From Methanobacterium sp964452085 (lineage in GTDB: Archaea > Methanobacteriota > Methanobacteria > Methanobacteriales > Methanobacteriaceae), in the NCBI GenBank assembly GCA_964452085.1, contig CAYVKL010000004.1, positions 186,001-250,000 on the forward strand: 64,000 nt of DNA, written 5' to 3'. Numbering within the stretch: the stretch's first letter is position 1; each line of letters begins with the position of its first letter. The notes beneath the pieces are model-generated. The model was given only the letters and a program-made list of their open reading frames with translations, was not told where the DNA came from and made no database searches. Positions 9,338 through 17,934 of this stretch are shown here, piece by piece. Both the position numbers and the translations under genes were made by a program.

Positions 9338-10762
9338 GTGAGTGCAATAAAAAGATTTGCTAAGAATACTAGCGTCCTTTTTATAGCTCAGATCATCACT
9401 TATATACTCGGATTTTTATTTTTAATGTACACAGCACGCTATTTAGGTCCTGATGCATATGGAATTCTCTCTTTCGCCCTAGCTTTTACAGTAATTTTTG
9501 GAATAATGGCTGATCTGGGTTTAAGTCAGTTTATGGTAAGAGAAATTTCCAGGAACAAAAATTTAGCCAGTAAATATCTTGGAAATGCATTAATACTCAA
9601 ATTAATTGCATCTATTTTGACATTCGCACTGGTAGTAATTGTCATTAATTTACTAAATTATCCAAAAACCACTACAAATGTGGTGTATTTAATTGCCCTT
9701 TACATTTTAATAAACTCATTTTCACAGATTTTTAATGCAATATTCCAATCATATGAAAAAATGGAATACTTGGCAATAGCAACTGTTATAAATGGGATCC
9801 TACTACTTTCACTAGCCCTAATTGGAATAAAATATAACATGGACGTTACTTTTTTTGCTTTAGCTTATCTAATAGCCAGTGTAATGATATTTTTATATAA
9901 TCTAGTAATATGTTTGTTCAAATTTGTTGTTCCTAAATTAGAGCTTGATATAACTTTTTGGAAATTAATGCTTTCAGAGTCATTATTCTTTGTATTGGCC
10001 TTAGCATTTACAGAAATTTATTTTAATATAGACTCAGTAATGTTATCTTTCATGATTGGAAACCAAGCTGTAGGTTATTATAACGCAGCATACAAATTAA
10101 TCTTCATTTTGTTATTTATTCCATCAGCCGTAATAGTTTCAATATTTCCTGTAATGTCAAAACGTTATGAATCTGCCAAATCTCAATTGAAAGAAGAATA
10201 CGATAAATTATTTAGATACCTGTTTATTTTAGCGTTATTCATGTTTATTTTCGGATTTCTATTTGCAGATAAAATTATTATAATTATATATGGCAATGCA
10301 TTCCTGCCAGCGATAATAGCCTTGCAGATATTGATATTCGTGCTTCCCATCATTTTCATAACAATTCTCTTCGGTAATCTTCTAGGAGCAATCAATAAAC
10401 AAAGATTTGTAGCTTTAATTACCTTAATTTGTGCTATTTTTAATGTTATTTTAAATTTAATATTAATACCTAAATTCAGTTACTATGGTGCTTCTGTGGC
10501 TACGGTACTGACAGAAATGGTTCTTTTTGTATTTATGTTCATTTACATCTCCAAGTTTTTCCATAAAATATCTATCAAAAATAACATTATCAAACCTATT
10601 TTAGTTGGATTAATAGTTGCGATCGTTATTTTCCTTTTAATGTACATTAATTGGATTTTAGCATTTATAATCGGTTTAATACTGTATTTGCCATTATTGT
10701 ATGTGTTGAGGGTTATTGGAAATGAAGATCTGGAATTAATTAAACAAATTTGGGGAAAATAA
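9338..10762 (+). CDS. Wzx-like polysaccharide flippase (oligosaccharide transporter, MOP superfamily)
   Basis: A 474-residue integral membrane protein with about 12-14 hydrophobic segments and almost no soluble domain. The N-terminus (NTSVLFIAQIITYILGF, then YTARYLGPDAYGILSFA) is the classic start of Wzx/RfbX flippases, with the conserved ARYLGP.x.YG motif. It would move lipid-linked sugars across the cytoplasmic membrane for surface display. It begins at GTG 9338, 48 bp after the E1-like gene and in the same operon, linking sugar synthesis to export. The 3' end runs straight into the epimerase gene, 62 bp away. Confidence 0.88.
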   Translation: MSAIKRFAKNTSVLFIAQIITYILGFLFLMYTARYLGPDAYGILSFALAFTVIFGIMADLGLSQFMVREISRNKNLASKYLGNALILKLIASILTFALVVIVINLLNYPKTTTNVVYLIALYILINSFSQIFNAIFQSYEKMEYLAIATVINGILLLSLALIGIKYNMDVTFFALAYLIASVMIFLYNLVICLFKFVVPKLELDITFWKLMLSESLFFVLALAFTEIYFNIDSVMLSFMIGNQAVGYYNAAYKLIFILLFIPSAVIVSIFPVMSKRYESAKSQLKEEYDKLFRYLFILALFMFIFGFLFADKIIIIIYGNAFLPAIIALQILIFVLPIIFITILFGNLLGAINKQRFVALITLICAIFNVILNLILIPKFSYYGASVATVLTEMVLFVFMFIYISKFFHKISIKNNIIKPILVGLIVAIVIFLLMYINWILAFIIGLILYLPLLYVLRVIGNEDLELIKQIWGK

Positions 10763-10824
10763 TAAAATTAATTAAATCTAATTTCTATATGATTCAAAAC
10801 AATTTTTATGAGAGTGTGACACCC

Positions 10825-11478
10825 ATGAAAATATTATCTGTTGAAAGTTTATCCATTCCTGATGTAAAAGTTATAAAATTCGCTAGGTTTTGTGATGATA
10901 GGGGTTATTTTACTGAAACCTTTAGAAAATCAGACTTTATTTCTCATCCTGATTTACCTGGAATGAAAAATTTATCATTTTTACAAGCCAATGAAAGTTT
11001 TTCCAAAAAAGGAGTAATTAGAGGTCTCCATTTCCAATGGAATCCTTATATGGGTAAATTAGTAAGAACTATAAAAGGCCATATGGTTGATTTATTTTTG
11101 GATATTCGAAAAGGATCGCCTACTTTTGGAAAAATTAGTGCGTATGATATGCCCACGTCTGATGAAAATGATCACCATGAATGGATTTGGGTCCCTGCAG
11201 GGTTTGCCCATGGAAATTATTTCAAAGACGACTCCATTATTGAATATTTTTGCTCAGGAGAATACAGCCCAGATTATGAAGCAGGAATTGGCCCTTTATC
11301 TTCAGACCTGGACTGGTCTTTGTGTCCAGATGAATTAAAAAAGGGTTTTGATGATATTCTTGCAAAATGCATAATCAGTGACAAAGACAAAAAGGGCATG
11401 ACATTAAATGAGTGGAATATTGATGGAAGATCTGATAATTTCATTTATGAGGAACTTAAAAACCAGGGGTTGTTCTAG
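10825..11478 (+). CDS. RmlC-like sugar-nucleotide 3,5- (or 5-) epimerase
   Basis: A cupin-fold protein of 217 residues. Recognisable blocks are DDRGYFTETFRKSDF, QANESFSKKGVIRGLHFQ with the catalytic-type His in RGLHF, KLVRTIKGHMVDLFLDIR, and WVPAGFAHGN. These match dTDP-4-dehydrorhamnose 3,5-epimerases and relatives such as the AscE 5-epimerase. The frame is open upstream to 10750, overlapping the flippase, but the ATG at 10825 follows GAGTGTGA and starts at the conserved fold, so it is preferred. It belongs to the operon that also holds the E1-like dehydratase and two Rossmann enzymes. It ends in TAG at 11476-11478, and the next gene continues in exactly the same frame. Confidence 0.85.
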   Translation: MKILSVESLSIPDVKVIKFARFCDDRGYFTETFRKSDFISHPDLPGMKNLSFLQANESFSKKGVIRGLHFQWNPYMGKLVRTIKGHMVDLFLDIRKGSPTFGKISAYDMPTSDENDHHEWIWVPAGFAHGNYFKDDSIIEYFCSGEYSPDYEAGIGPLSSDLDWSLCPDELKKGFDDILAKCIISDKDKKGMTLNEWNIDGRSDNFIYEELKNQGLF

Positions 11479-12201
11479 ATATTAAAAGAAAATAAAGTTA
11501 TATTTACTGGTGGTTCAGGATTATTAGGTACTGAAATGAAGAAAATTCATCCTGATTTTGGATATCCTTCCTCTAATGAATTTGATGTAACTAATCAACA
11601 ACAAATGGATGACTATCTTGATGATGGAAAATATGAAATAATTGTACATGCTGCGGCATTTACTTCACCACCCCAAGTGGATGAAGACCCTATCAATGCA
11701 TTAGAAGTAAATGTAATGGGAACTGCAAATGTAGTAAAGTTATGTGCAAAATATGATATGAAAATTATTTATATTTGCACAGACTATGTTTTTAAGGGAG
11801 ATAAAGGCAATTATAAGGAAGAAGATCCTTTATATCCAGTAAACAAATATGCCTGGTCAAAATTGGGCGGAGAATGTGCAGTAAGGATGTATGACAATTC
11901 AATAATTATCAGAACATCTTTTGGTCCCAATGTTTTTCCTTATGAAGGTGCATTTGTTGATCAATGGACAAGTAGAGAGGATGTTAAAACCATAGCACTG
12001 AAAATATCTAAATTAATAGATTCAAATTTCAAAGGGACTATCCATTTAGGTAGCCCTAAAAGAACAGTTTTAGATTATGCTAAAAGTTTGGATGGGAAAA
12101 AGGATATTGAAGAACTATCTATTAAAGATATGTCCTTTAAAGCCCCTGAAGATACCTCTTTAAATGTTGATCAATATAAAAAACTTTTTGGTGATGAATA
12201 A
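11479..12201 (+). CDS. RmlD-like NDP-4-keto-sugar reductase with no standard start codon
   Basis: A short-chain dehydrogenase/RmlD family reductase of about 240 residues. The nucleotide-binding strand KVIFTGGSGLLGTE is encoded at 11494-11535, before the first ATG at 11536, so the protein must begin upstream of that ATG. The only in-frame codons between the preceding TAG (11476-11478) and this motif are ATA, TTA, AAA, GAA and AAT; no ATG, GTG or TTG is available. ATA at 11479 with AGGGGT at 11464-11469 is the most likely initiation point. The active-site YAWSK (Tyr-x3-Lys) and the DYVFKG block are intact. Alternatives are a sequencing error or a former fusion with the upstream epimerase. Predicted role is reduction of a 4-keto sugar nucleotide. 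Confidence 0.75.
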   Translation: MLKENKVIFTGGSGLLGTEMKKIHPDFGYPSSNEFDVTNQQQMDDYLDDGKYEIIVHAAAFTSPPQVDEDPINALEVNVMGTANVVKLCAKYDMKIIYICTDYVFKGDKGNYKEEDPLYPVNKYAWSKLGGECAVRMYDNSIIIRTSFGPNVFPYEGAFVDQWTSREDVKTIALKISKLIDSNFKGTIHLGSPKRTVLDYAKSLDGKKDIEELSIKDMSFKAPEDTSLNVDQYKKLFGDE

Positions 12202-13158
12202 ATGAAAATTCTAGTTGCTGGAGGAGCAGGGTACATTGGCTCTTCACTGGTCCCGGCTTTAGTTGACCGTGGATATGATGTTGAAGTTATTGATGCATTA
12301 TGGTTTGGAAATTATTTACCTGAAAATGTGAAGGTAACTCGTAAAGATCTATTTGATTGTACTGAGGAAGATTTTAAAGATTTTGAGCAGATAATCTTCC
12401 TAGCAGGAATATCAAATGATCCTATGGCCGAATTCAATCCTAAAAAGAATTTCACTGATAACGGAGCTTTACCCTCTTATCTTGCTTTTTTAGCAAAGGC
12501 TGCTGGTGTTAAAAGATTTATTTATGCTTCTTCCTGCTCTGTTTATGGTTATACTTTAGATAAACTTTATAATGAAGAAGATCCGGTTACCAGCAATTAT
12601 CCTTATGGAATATCTAAATTACAAGGTGAAAGGGGATGTCTTCAGATGCAGGATGAAAATTTTTCTGTTATTGCTTTAAGACAGGGGACAGTCTGCGGAT
12701 ACAGCCCTCGGATGAGGATGGATTTAATAGTTAACACCATGTTCAAAGATGCCATAACCAAAGGCACCATTGTAGTCAATAACCCCTCAATTTGGAGACC
12801 TATTTATGATATACGTGACGCTGTCACAGGTTATCTCAGAGCTATACAGGCCCATTATTCAATAAATGGAGTATTTAACGTTACTTCAGGCAATTATACT
12901 GTCGGTCAGGTAGCAGATATTGTGAAGGCAGAAATTGATAAGTTAACAGGCAGTGATATACAAATTGAAATTCACAATCGACAGGATTTTAGAAATTATA
13001 AAGTTACCACTGAACAAGCCAAAACCAAATTAGGATTTAAACCCCAACATGATGTTAAAGACATAGTCCACCAGTTATATAATAATTACGACAAATTTAA
13101 AGACTTTGATAACGAAAAATATTATAATATAGAAATTTTTAAGAAATTATTGAAATAA
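12202..13158 (+). CDS. NAD-dependent sugar-nucleotide epimerase/dehydratase (extended SDR)
   Basis: A 318-residue extended SDR. The N-terminus MKILVAGGAGYIGSSL has the GxxGxxG dinucleotide motif, with D36 as the NAD-preferring acid in VIDALWFG. Catalysis is indicated by ASSCSVYG and YPYGISK (Tyr-x3-Lys). The ATG follows the previous stop codon with no gap, so translation is probably coupled. The substrate is a nucleotide sugar; whether it epimerises C4 or dehydrates cannot be decided here. It is the last gene of the plus-strand glycan operon and meets a convergent radical SAM gene 36 bp later. Confidence 0.87.
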   Translation: MKILVAGGAGYIGSSLVPALVDRGYDVEVIDALWFGNYLPENVKVTRKDLFDCTEEDFKDFEQIIFLAGISNDPMAEFNPKKNFTDNGALPSYLAFLAKAAGVKRFIYASSCSVYGYTLDKLYNEEDPVTSNYPYGISKLQGERGCLQMQDENFSVIALRQGTVCGYSPRMRMDLIVNTMFKDAITKGTIVVNNPSIWRPIYDIRDAVTGYLRAIQAHYSINGVFNVTSGNYTVGQVADIVKAEIDKLTGSDIQIEIHNRQDFRNYKVTTEQAKTKLGFKPQHDVKDIVHQLYNNYDKFKDFDNEKYYNIEIFKKLLK

Positions 13159-13194
13159 AAATCAAATAATCTATTTTAAAAGTTCCGAGATTAG

Positions 13195-14622
13195 TTAACT
13201 TCTTTTAAATAATTTATATAAATTTCTAGCCCGTTTTTCGCCAATGAAATAAAACATGGACATTAAAATTTTATTTTTTAGGAAAACAAGAGGGTTATTG
13301 TTATAATATGGATTATACATTATAAAATCTGTTTCATCAACAGCCCATTTTTTCTTTCTAAATATTTCAAATATATTTTGTCGAATTTTTTCAACATCTT
13401 CTGGTGAGAAATTATCAGTTTTTATACGACAATATCGTTTTTCATTATATTCTTCCCATTTATCTGTTATCAAAAATCCATTAGTCTGGCAAATTTCATA
13501 AAAACCTGTTTTAGGCCAAGGAGTACTAATAGAAAACCCTATGCTTGTAACATTTAGTGAAGACGAAAATTTGATTGTTTCCAACATCTCTTCTTTGGTT
13601 TCTAATGGTATTCCTATCATTAACCAGATATGAATTCCTACTCCAACTTCATTAGCCCAGTTAATCACGTTTTTTGTTTCAGTTAAATTGATATTCTTAT
13701 GGATTACCTCATCTAAAACTCTTTGAGATCCAGATTCAACACCAATACCGATATTAATACAACCTGCTTTTTTCATCAAAGCCATTAAATCTTTATTTAA
13801 AGTTCGAATACCCCCTTGACATCCCCAAGTGAATTTTAATTCTTCTTCAATAATTTTATTACAAAATTCAGTCATCCATTTTTTATTCACTGTTAGATCA
13901 TTATCCACAAAGTGAACCAGTTCATAATGATATTTGTCGAGGATCTCTTCCTTAATTTCAGACAAAACATTTTCTACACTACGCATTCTATATTTTCCAC
14001 AAATCAAATCAAGTGCAGGTTTACAGTTAGTGCAAACATAAGGACAACCCCGAGTAGCCATCGCTGTCATAGCAATAGAAGGATATTTTTCTAGATTAAA
14101 AATAGCTCTATCTGGAAAAGGCAGTGAATCTAAATCCTTAATGATTTTATTATTAGAATTAATCACCATTTCTCGGTTTTCATTTTTATAACCTATACCT
14201 TCAATAATTTTAATTTTTTCTATAGATTGATTTTCTGATAAGGCTGAAATTAATTCATAAAAACTAATTTCTCCTTCACCGATAACCACAAAATCAATAT
14301 TTTCATTCTGCAATATCTCTTCAGGACATAATGTTGGATGAGGGCCTCCCATAATAACAATAGAATCGGTTTTTTTGGCAATTTTTGCTATTTCCTTAGA
14401 TTCCTCGAGAGTTTTAGTAGCACAATAAATTCCGACAATATTGCATTCCTCGGCCACTAATAATTCCTTGAGAAATTCAACGGATTCTACATTTAAGTCA
14501 ACTCCTTTAATATCATGAATTCCTTTCATTTTCAAAAAAGATGATAAATAACATAGACCTAAAGGTGGACCATAAGGCGTAAATTTTTCCTTTGGTTCTG
14601 GAACAACTAAAATAATTGACAT
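13195..14622 (-). CDS. Cobalamin-binding-domain radical SAM protein, second copy
   Basis: A 475-residue protein with the same architecture as the one at 2788-4221: B12-binding-like N-terminus (GPPLGLCYLSSFLKMKG, then MGGPHPTLCPEEI and GEGE) and a radical SAM core with C193, C197 and C200 in TRGCPYVCTNC. The Cys-rich continuation (CKPALDLICGKY) after the cluster motif is unusual for its neighbours. A strong GGAGGGAT site precedes the ATG. It differs too much from the 2788 gene to be a recent duplicate. Likely products are a methylated or rearranged sugar or lipid; the substrate is unknown. Confidence 0.87.
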   Translation of the reverse strand: MSIILVVPEPKEKFTPYGPPLGLCYLSSFLKMKGIHDIKGVDLNVESVEFLKELLVAEECNIVGIYCATKTLEESKEIAKIAKKTDSIVIMGGPHPTLCPEEILQNENIDFVVIGEGEISFYELISALSENQSIEKIKIIEGIGYKNENREMVINSNNKIIKDLDSLPFPDRAIFNLEKYPSIAMTAMATRGCPYVCTNCKPALDLICGKYRMRSVENVLSEIKEEILDKYHYELVHFVDNDLTVNKKWMTEFCNKIIEEELKFTWGCQGGIRTLNKDLMALMKKAGCINIGIGVESGSQRVLDEVIHKNINLTETKNVINWANEVGVGIHIWLMIGIPLETKEEMLETIKFSSSLNVTSIGFSISTPWPKTGFYEICQTNGFLITDKWEEYNEKRYCRIKTDNFSPEDVEKIRQNIFEIFRKKKWAVDETDFIMYNPYYNNNPLVFLKNKILMSMFYFIGEKRARNLYKLFKRS

Positions 14623-14726
14623 TTTATCCCTCCAAATTTAGTTTGCACCATATCATAATAAAAACTATTATAATAGAAGTATTTAAGAAATTGTGAGCCT
14701 ACAAAATAGTAAGATAAGAGAAAAAA

Positions 14727-15905
14727 CTACAAATAATAGATTAACTCTTTATTTTTAAGTGATCTGAAATCCCTAAAACCATCATTAACAGCTTTAAATC
14801 CCTTTTTTGACGTTTCTATATCCTTGGTGATGATCATTATTACCATATGGATCAAAAGGTAAAATGGGAAGAAAATAAAGAAAACAACTTTCTGCAAGGT
14901 GGAAGCAAATCTCCAGATGAATATCATCCTGTTACGCACAAGATAATGGTAAATAATGTAATAACTGTAGTAATTATCCCACGTAAGGCCTATCTTATGC
15001 CAAATAAGTGCCTTAGGGGCGTATAAAACTTTATATCCCTGATTTTTTATTCGGAAACATAAGTCAGTTTCTTCCCAGTATGCCCAATAAACATGATCAA
15101 AAAGACCTGTTTTCATTAAAACTTCTTTCTTAAATAAAATAGAACACCCTTCAACTTTATCTGTGTCCCGAATTTCATTGCAATGGTTCTTATCGGTTTT
15201 ATTTTTGCAGAATCGATTGCCTAAAGATGTGTACATGTTGATTTTCTCACCAGCAAAGCTTATGATATCTGTCCTACCTTTATAATCATAATAATTAACT
15301 TTAGGACCTACACAACCCACTTCACTATCCTTTTCTGCAACAGTGACAAGTTCGTGGAGAAAATCTGAAGCTACCACCGTATCTTCATTCAACAATAAAA
15401 TATAATCAGAATCAAGATTTTTCAAGGCAAAATCAATAGCAACGTTGTTGCCTTTAGTATAACCATAGTTAATCTGGTTTTCAAGGACAATAAGTTTCTG
15501 ATTTGATGCTAGTTCCATAATTTGAGAAAAATCATCCTTTGAAGTGTTAGCTGTCGAATTTGAATCTTTAAGTTCGTAGGTTAAATGATCCTCAACATCC
15601 ATAACTTTTAATGTTGCAGAATAAGGAGGAGTTGGATTTTCGATATTTTTTTCCATATTTTTTTCAATGAATTCAAAAAGATTCAAAGGTTCATCTTTAT
15701 TTATGAAATCCACTAACTTAGAATTAATCTTTATTAACCCCTGACAGTATTGCCTTATATTCTCCAATGAATCATCCTCAGAAGCATTATCAACAACTAT
15801 AATATCATAATTAGGATAGTTTATTTGGTAGACAGATTCCAAACATTCCAGTGTGTCTTGCCACCGGTTGAAGTTCATGATGATGATTGACACTTTAGGA
15901 TTCAT
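14727..15905 (-). CDS. Family 2 glycosyltransferase with a long insert and C-terminal membrane helix
   Basis: A 392-residue GT-A protein, rhamnosyltransferase-like. It starts VSIIIMNFNRWQDTLECLES, with VVDNASEDDS as donor motif, and LLLNEDTVV in place of DxD. Between these lies an insert of about 90 mostly polar residues (about 55-145), which normal family members lack or have shorter. The WEETDLCFRIK block marks the acceptor and catalytic Asp/Glu region. A hydrophobic stretch near residues 340-365 likely anchors it at the membrane. GGAG before the ATG supports the start. Divergent from the next GT2 gene with a 144 bp promoter region. Confidence 0.85.
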   Translation of the reverse strand: MNPKVSIIIMNFNRWQDTLECLESVYQINYPNYDIIVVDNASEDDSLENIRQYCQGLIKINSKLVDFINKDEPLNLFEFIEKNMEKNIENPTPPYSATLKVMDVEDHLTYELKDSNSTANTSKDDFSQIMELASNQKLIVLENQINYGYTKGNNVAIDFALKNLDSDYILLLNEDTVVASDFLHELVTVAEKDSEVGCVGPKVNYYDYKGRTDIISFAGEKINMYTSLGNRFCKNKTDKNHCNEIRDTDKVEGCSILFKKEVLMKTGLFDHVYWAYWEETDLCFRIKNQGYKVLYAPKALIWHKIGLTWDNYYSYYIIYHYLVRNRMIFIWRFASTLQKVVFFIFFPFYLLIHMVIMIITKDIETSKKGFKAVNDGFRDFRSLKNKELIYYL

Positions 15906-16049
15906 TTTTTATACTCCTTAAACGTAAGCAATCTCGTTTAACAATATATAAATATTCTTGTAAATACCTTGTAAATATAATAATTGTCAGCCCCATATAG
16001 AACAACTAGAGTAAATAATAAGAATTATGTTTAATGGAAGGTATCATTA

Positions 16050-17039
16050 ATGGCAGTAACAGTTACTGTGGGAATCGTTGCTCGAAATGAGGCACAATTC
16101 ATAGAAAAAACTCTAAAGAGTATTATTAATCAAAAATTTGACCACGAGTTTGAAATTATCGTTATTGATGGGAACTCAGATGATGAAACCAGATTTTTGG
16201 CCAGGAAAGTTTTATCAAATAATAAAATTGATTATAAAGTCCTTAATGAAGCCAATTTTGGTTCTAAAGGACTTTGTTTTGCACGTAACTTAGTTATTGA
16301 TCAATCTAATGAAACCTCTAAGTATATTGCTTACACTGACGCCGACTGCATAGTACACCCTCAATGGTTGCAAGAACTTTACAAGGAAATAGAGGGAAGT
16401 AAACCCATGATAGCTGGTGCTGGAGGGCCAAGATTAATCGCACCAACTGAAAATAAAAAAGAACTGGTAATTAACACTTTTATAACTTCGTTTATAGCTT
16501 CAGGTGGGAATCCCGCATTTACCAAACGTAATGTTGAATTTTTGGATAGTATTCCCAACTATAATTCCATTTACAAAAAGGATATTCTAAGCGATTTCCG
16601 TTATGATGAATCTTTAATCTTCTCAGATGACAATGAATTGAACTTTCGTATAAAAAAAGCAGGATACTCTTTCAAATATGTACATGAGGCCATGGTTTAT
16701 CACCATGAAACAGATTCTTTGATGCAGTTTGCACGTAACATGTATAATTATGGTTTCAATATAACCAACACCGTCAGAAAACATCGAAGTTTAGTGAAAG
16801 GCCCGTTGCCTTTAACCATTATATTCCTAGTATATCTAATTCTTTTAATACCTTTATACGCATTTATTGGCATCATAGCGCTCTTTCCAATGATTCTTTA
16901 CTTAATCTTTGCACTTGTGGTTTTGGTAGAGGTTTCAATTAAATCTAAAACTTTGTACTCAATAATAGTGTTTATTCTACTCCCTGTACAGCACATTTCC
17001 TATGCATTAGGAGTTATTGGGAATTTCATCACCAAATAA
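16050..17039 (+). CDS. Family 2 glycosyltransferase with C-terminal membrane segments
   Basis: A 329-residue GT-A enzyme. TVGIVARNEAQFIEKTLKS opens the domain, followed by VIDGNSDDET (donor Asp) and YTDADCIV as the DxD-type metal site; the downstream acidic motif is FSDDNELNFRIK. The last 80 residues contain two or three hydrophobic helices, typical of membrane-bound polysaccharide GT2 proteins. GGAAGGT precedes the ATG. It closes the glycan island; 187 bp later the genes become metabolic. Confidence 0.86.
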   Translation: MAVTVTVGIVARNEAQFIEKTLKSIINQKFDHEFEIIVIDGNSDDETRFLARKVLSNNKIDYKVLNEANFGSKGLCFARNLVIDQSNETSKYIAYTDADCIVHPQWLQELYKEIEGSKPMIAGAGGPRLIAPTENKKELVINTFITSFIASGGNPAFTKRNVEFLDSIPNYNSIYKKDILSDFRYDESLIFSDDNELNFRIKKAGYSFKYVHEAMVYHHETDSLMQFARNMYNYGFNITNTVRKHRSLVKGPLPLTIIFLVYLILLIPLYAFIGIIALFPMILYLIFALVVLVEVSIKSKTLYSIIVFILLPVQHISYALGVIGNFITK

Positions 17040-17226
17040 ATTATCTAATTAATAACTGAATACTATTTTATTACATCAAAAATTGCTGATGAACAAAACA
17101 GATAATATTTCCTAAAAAAATAAATATCATCAAACTACTAGCATCAACTACAGATAATTCATTAAATACATGATAATAAAGCAAAATGATTTTTATGAAA
17201 TTCTTCGAAAAAAATTGGGGTGTAGC

Positions 17227-17934
17227 ATGATTTATTTTAGAGGATGCATCTCTCGAGAAAAAATGAAAAATATTTCCGATTCAACTGAAAAACTACTGCA
17301 GATAGCTGATGTAAATTATAAAGTATTGGATAATGAAGGATGTTGTGGTTCAGTACTTCTGCGTACTGGTTTTGAAGATGATGCTCGTGAAATCATGTTA
17401 AAAACTTTAAAAGATCTTAAAGGTGAGAAAATACTGGTTTCATGCGCAGGGTGTTACCGTGCTTTTAAGAAAGATTATCCTGAAATTTTAGGTGAAAATG
17501 TCGATGTAATCCATGTTTCACAGCTCTTAAATCAACTTATCCATGATGGAAAGATCCCAAAATCTAATTCTCTAGATAAGGTTACCTATCATGACCCCTG
17601 CCATTTAGGACGTCATATGGGAGAATATGAACAACCACGTAATGTTATTAAGACATATACTAAACTACTGGAAATGGACCGTAAAATGGAGAATGCCCGT
17701 TGTTGTGGTTCTGGTGGTGGAGTTAGATCGGCATATCCAGATTTATCTTCAGAAATTGCTCTTAGAAGAGTCGATGATGCATTTGAAACAGGAGCAGATC
17801 TTTTGGTGACTTGTTGTCCTTTTTGTGTCCTTAATTTAGAATCTGACAAATTGAGGGTTATGGATCTCACTGAGTTTGTTTTATTACAAACTAAAAACGA
17901 TACGCAAAAGGAGGTTTCTCATGAACAAAACTGA
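17227..17934 (+). CDS. HdrB/LutA-like iron-sulfur protein with two CCG domains
   Basis: A 235-residue protein carrying two cysteine-rich CCG domains. The first uses C7, C39-C40 and C73-x2-C76; the second uses HDPCHLGRH, ARCCGSGGG and TCCPFC. These bind non-cubane or [4Fe-4S] clusters in heterodisulfide reductase subunit B, glycolate oxidase subunit GlcF and LutA. The frame is open to 17170, but GGGGTG before the ATG at 17227 and the family start MIYFRGC favour 17227. It overlaps the LUD-domain gene by 14 bp, so the two are translated together. The pair resembles the lactate-oxidation LutA/LutB module, though a role in another thiol or hydroxy-acid redox step is equally possible. Confidence 0.82.
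   Translation: MIYFRGCISREKMKNISDSTEKLLQIADVNYKVLDNEGCCGSVLLRTGFEDDAREIMLKTLKDLKGEKILVSCAGCYRAFKKDYPEILGENVDVIHVSQLLNQLIHDGKIPKSNSLDKVTYHDPCHLGRHMGEYEQPRNVIKTYTKLLEMDRKMENARCCGSGGGVRSAYPDLSSEIALRRVDDAFETGADLLVTCCPFCVLNLESDKLRVMDLTEFVLLQTKNDTQKEVSHEQN

Noticed and set aside
11476..11478. TAG between epimerase and reductase as a pyrrolysine codon
   Set aside because: No Pyl genes are visible, Methanobacteriales are not known to use pyrrolysine, and the two proteins have complete separate folds.
1..17039. The glycan island as a mobile element
   Set aside because: No transposase, integrase, direct repeats or tRNA at either edge was seen; base composition matches the rest of the window by eye.
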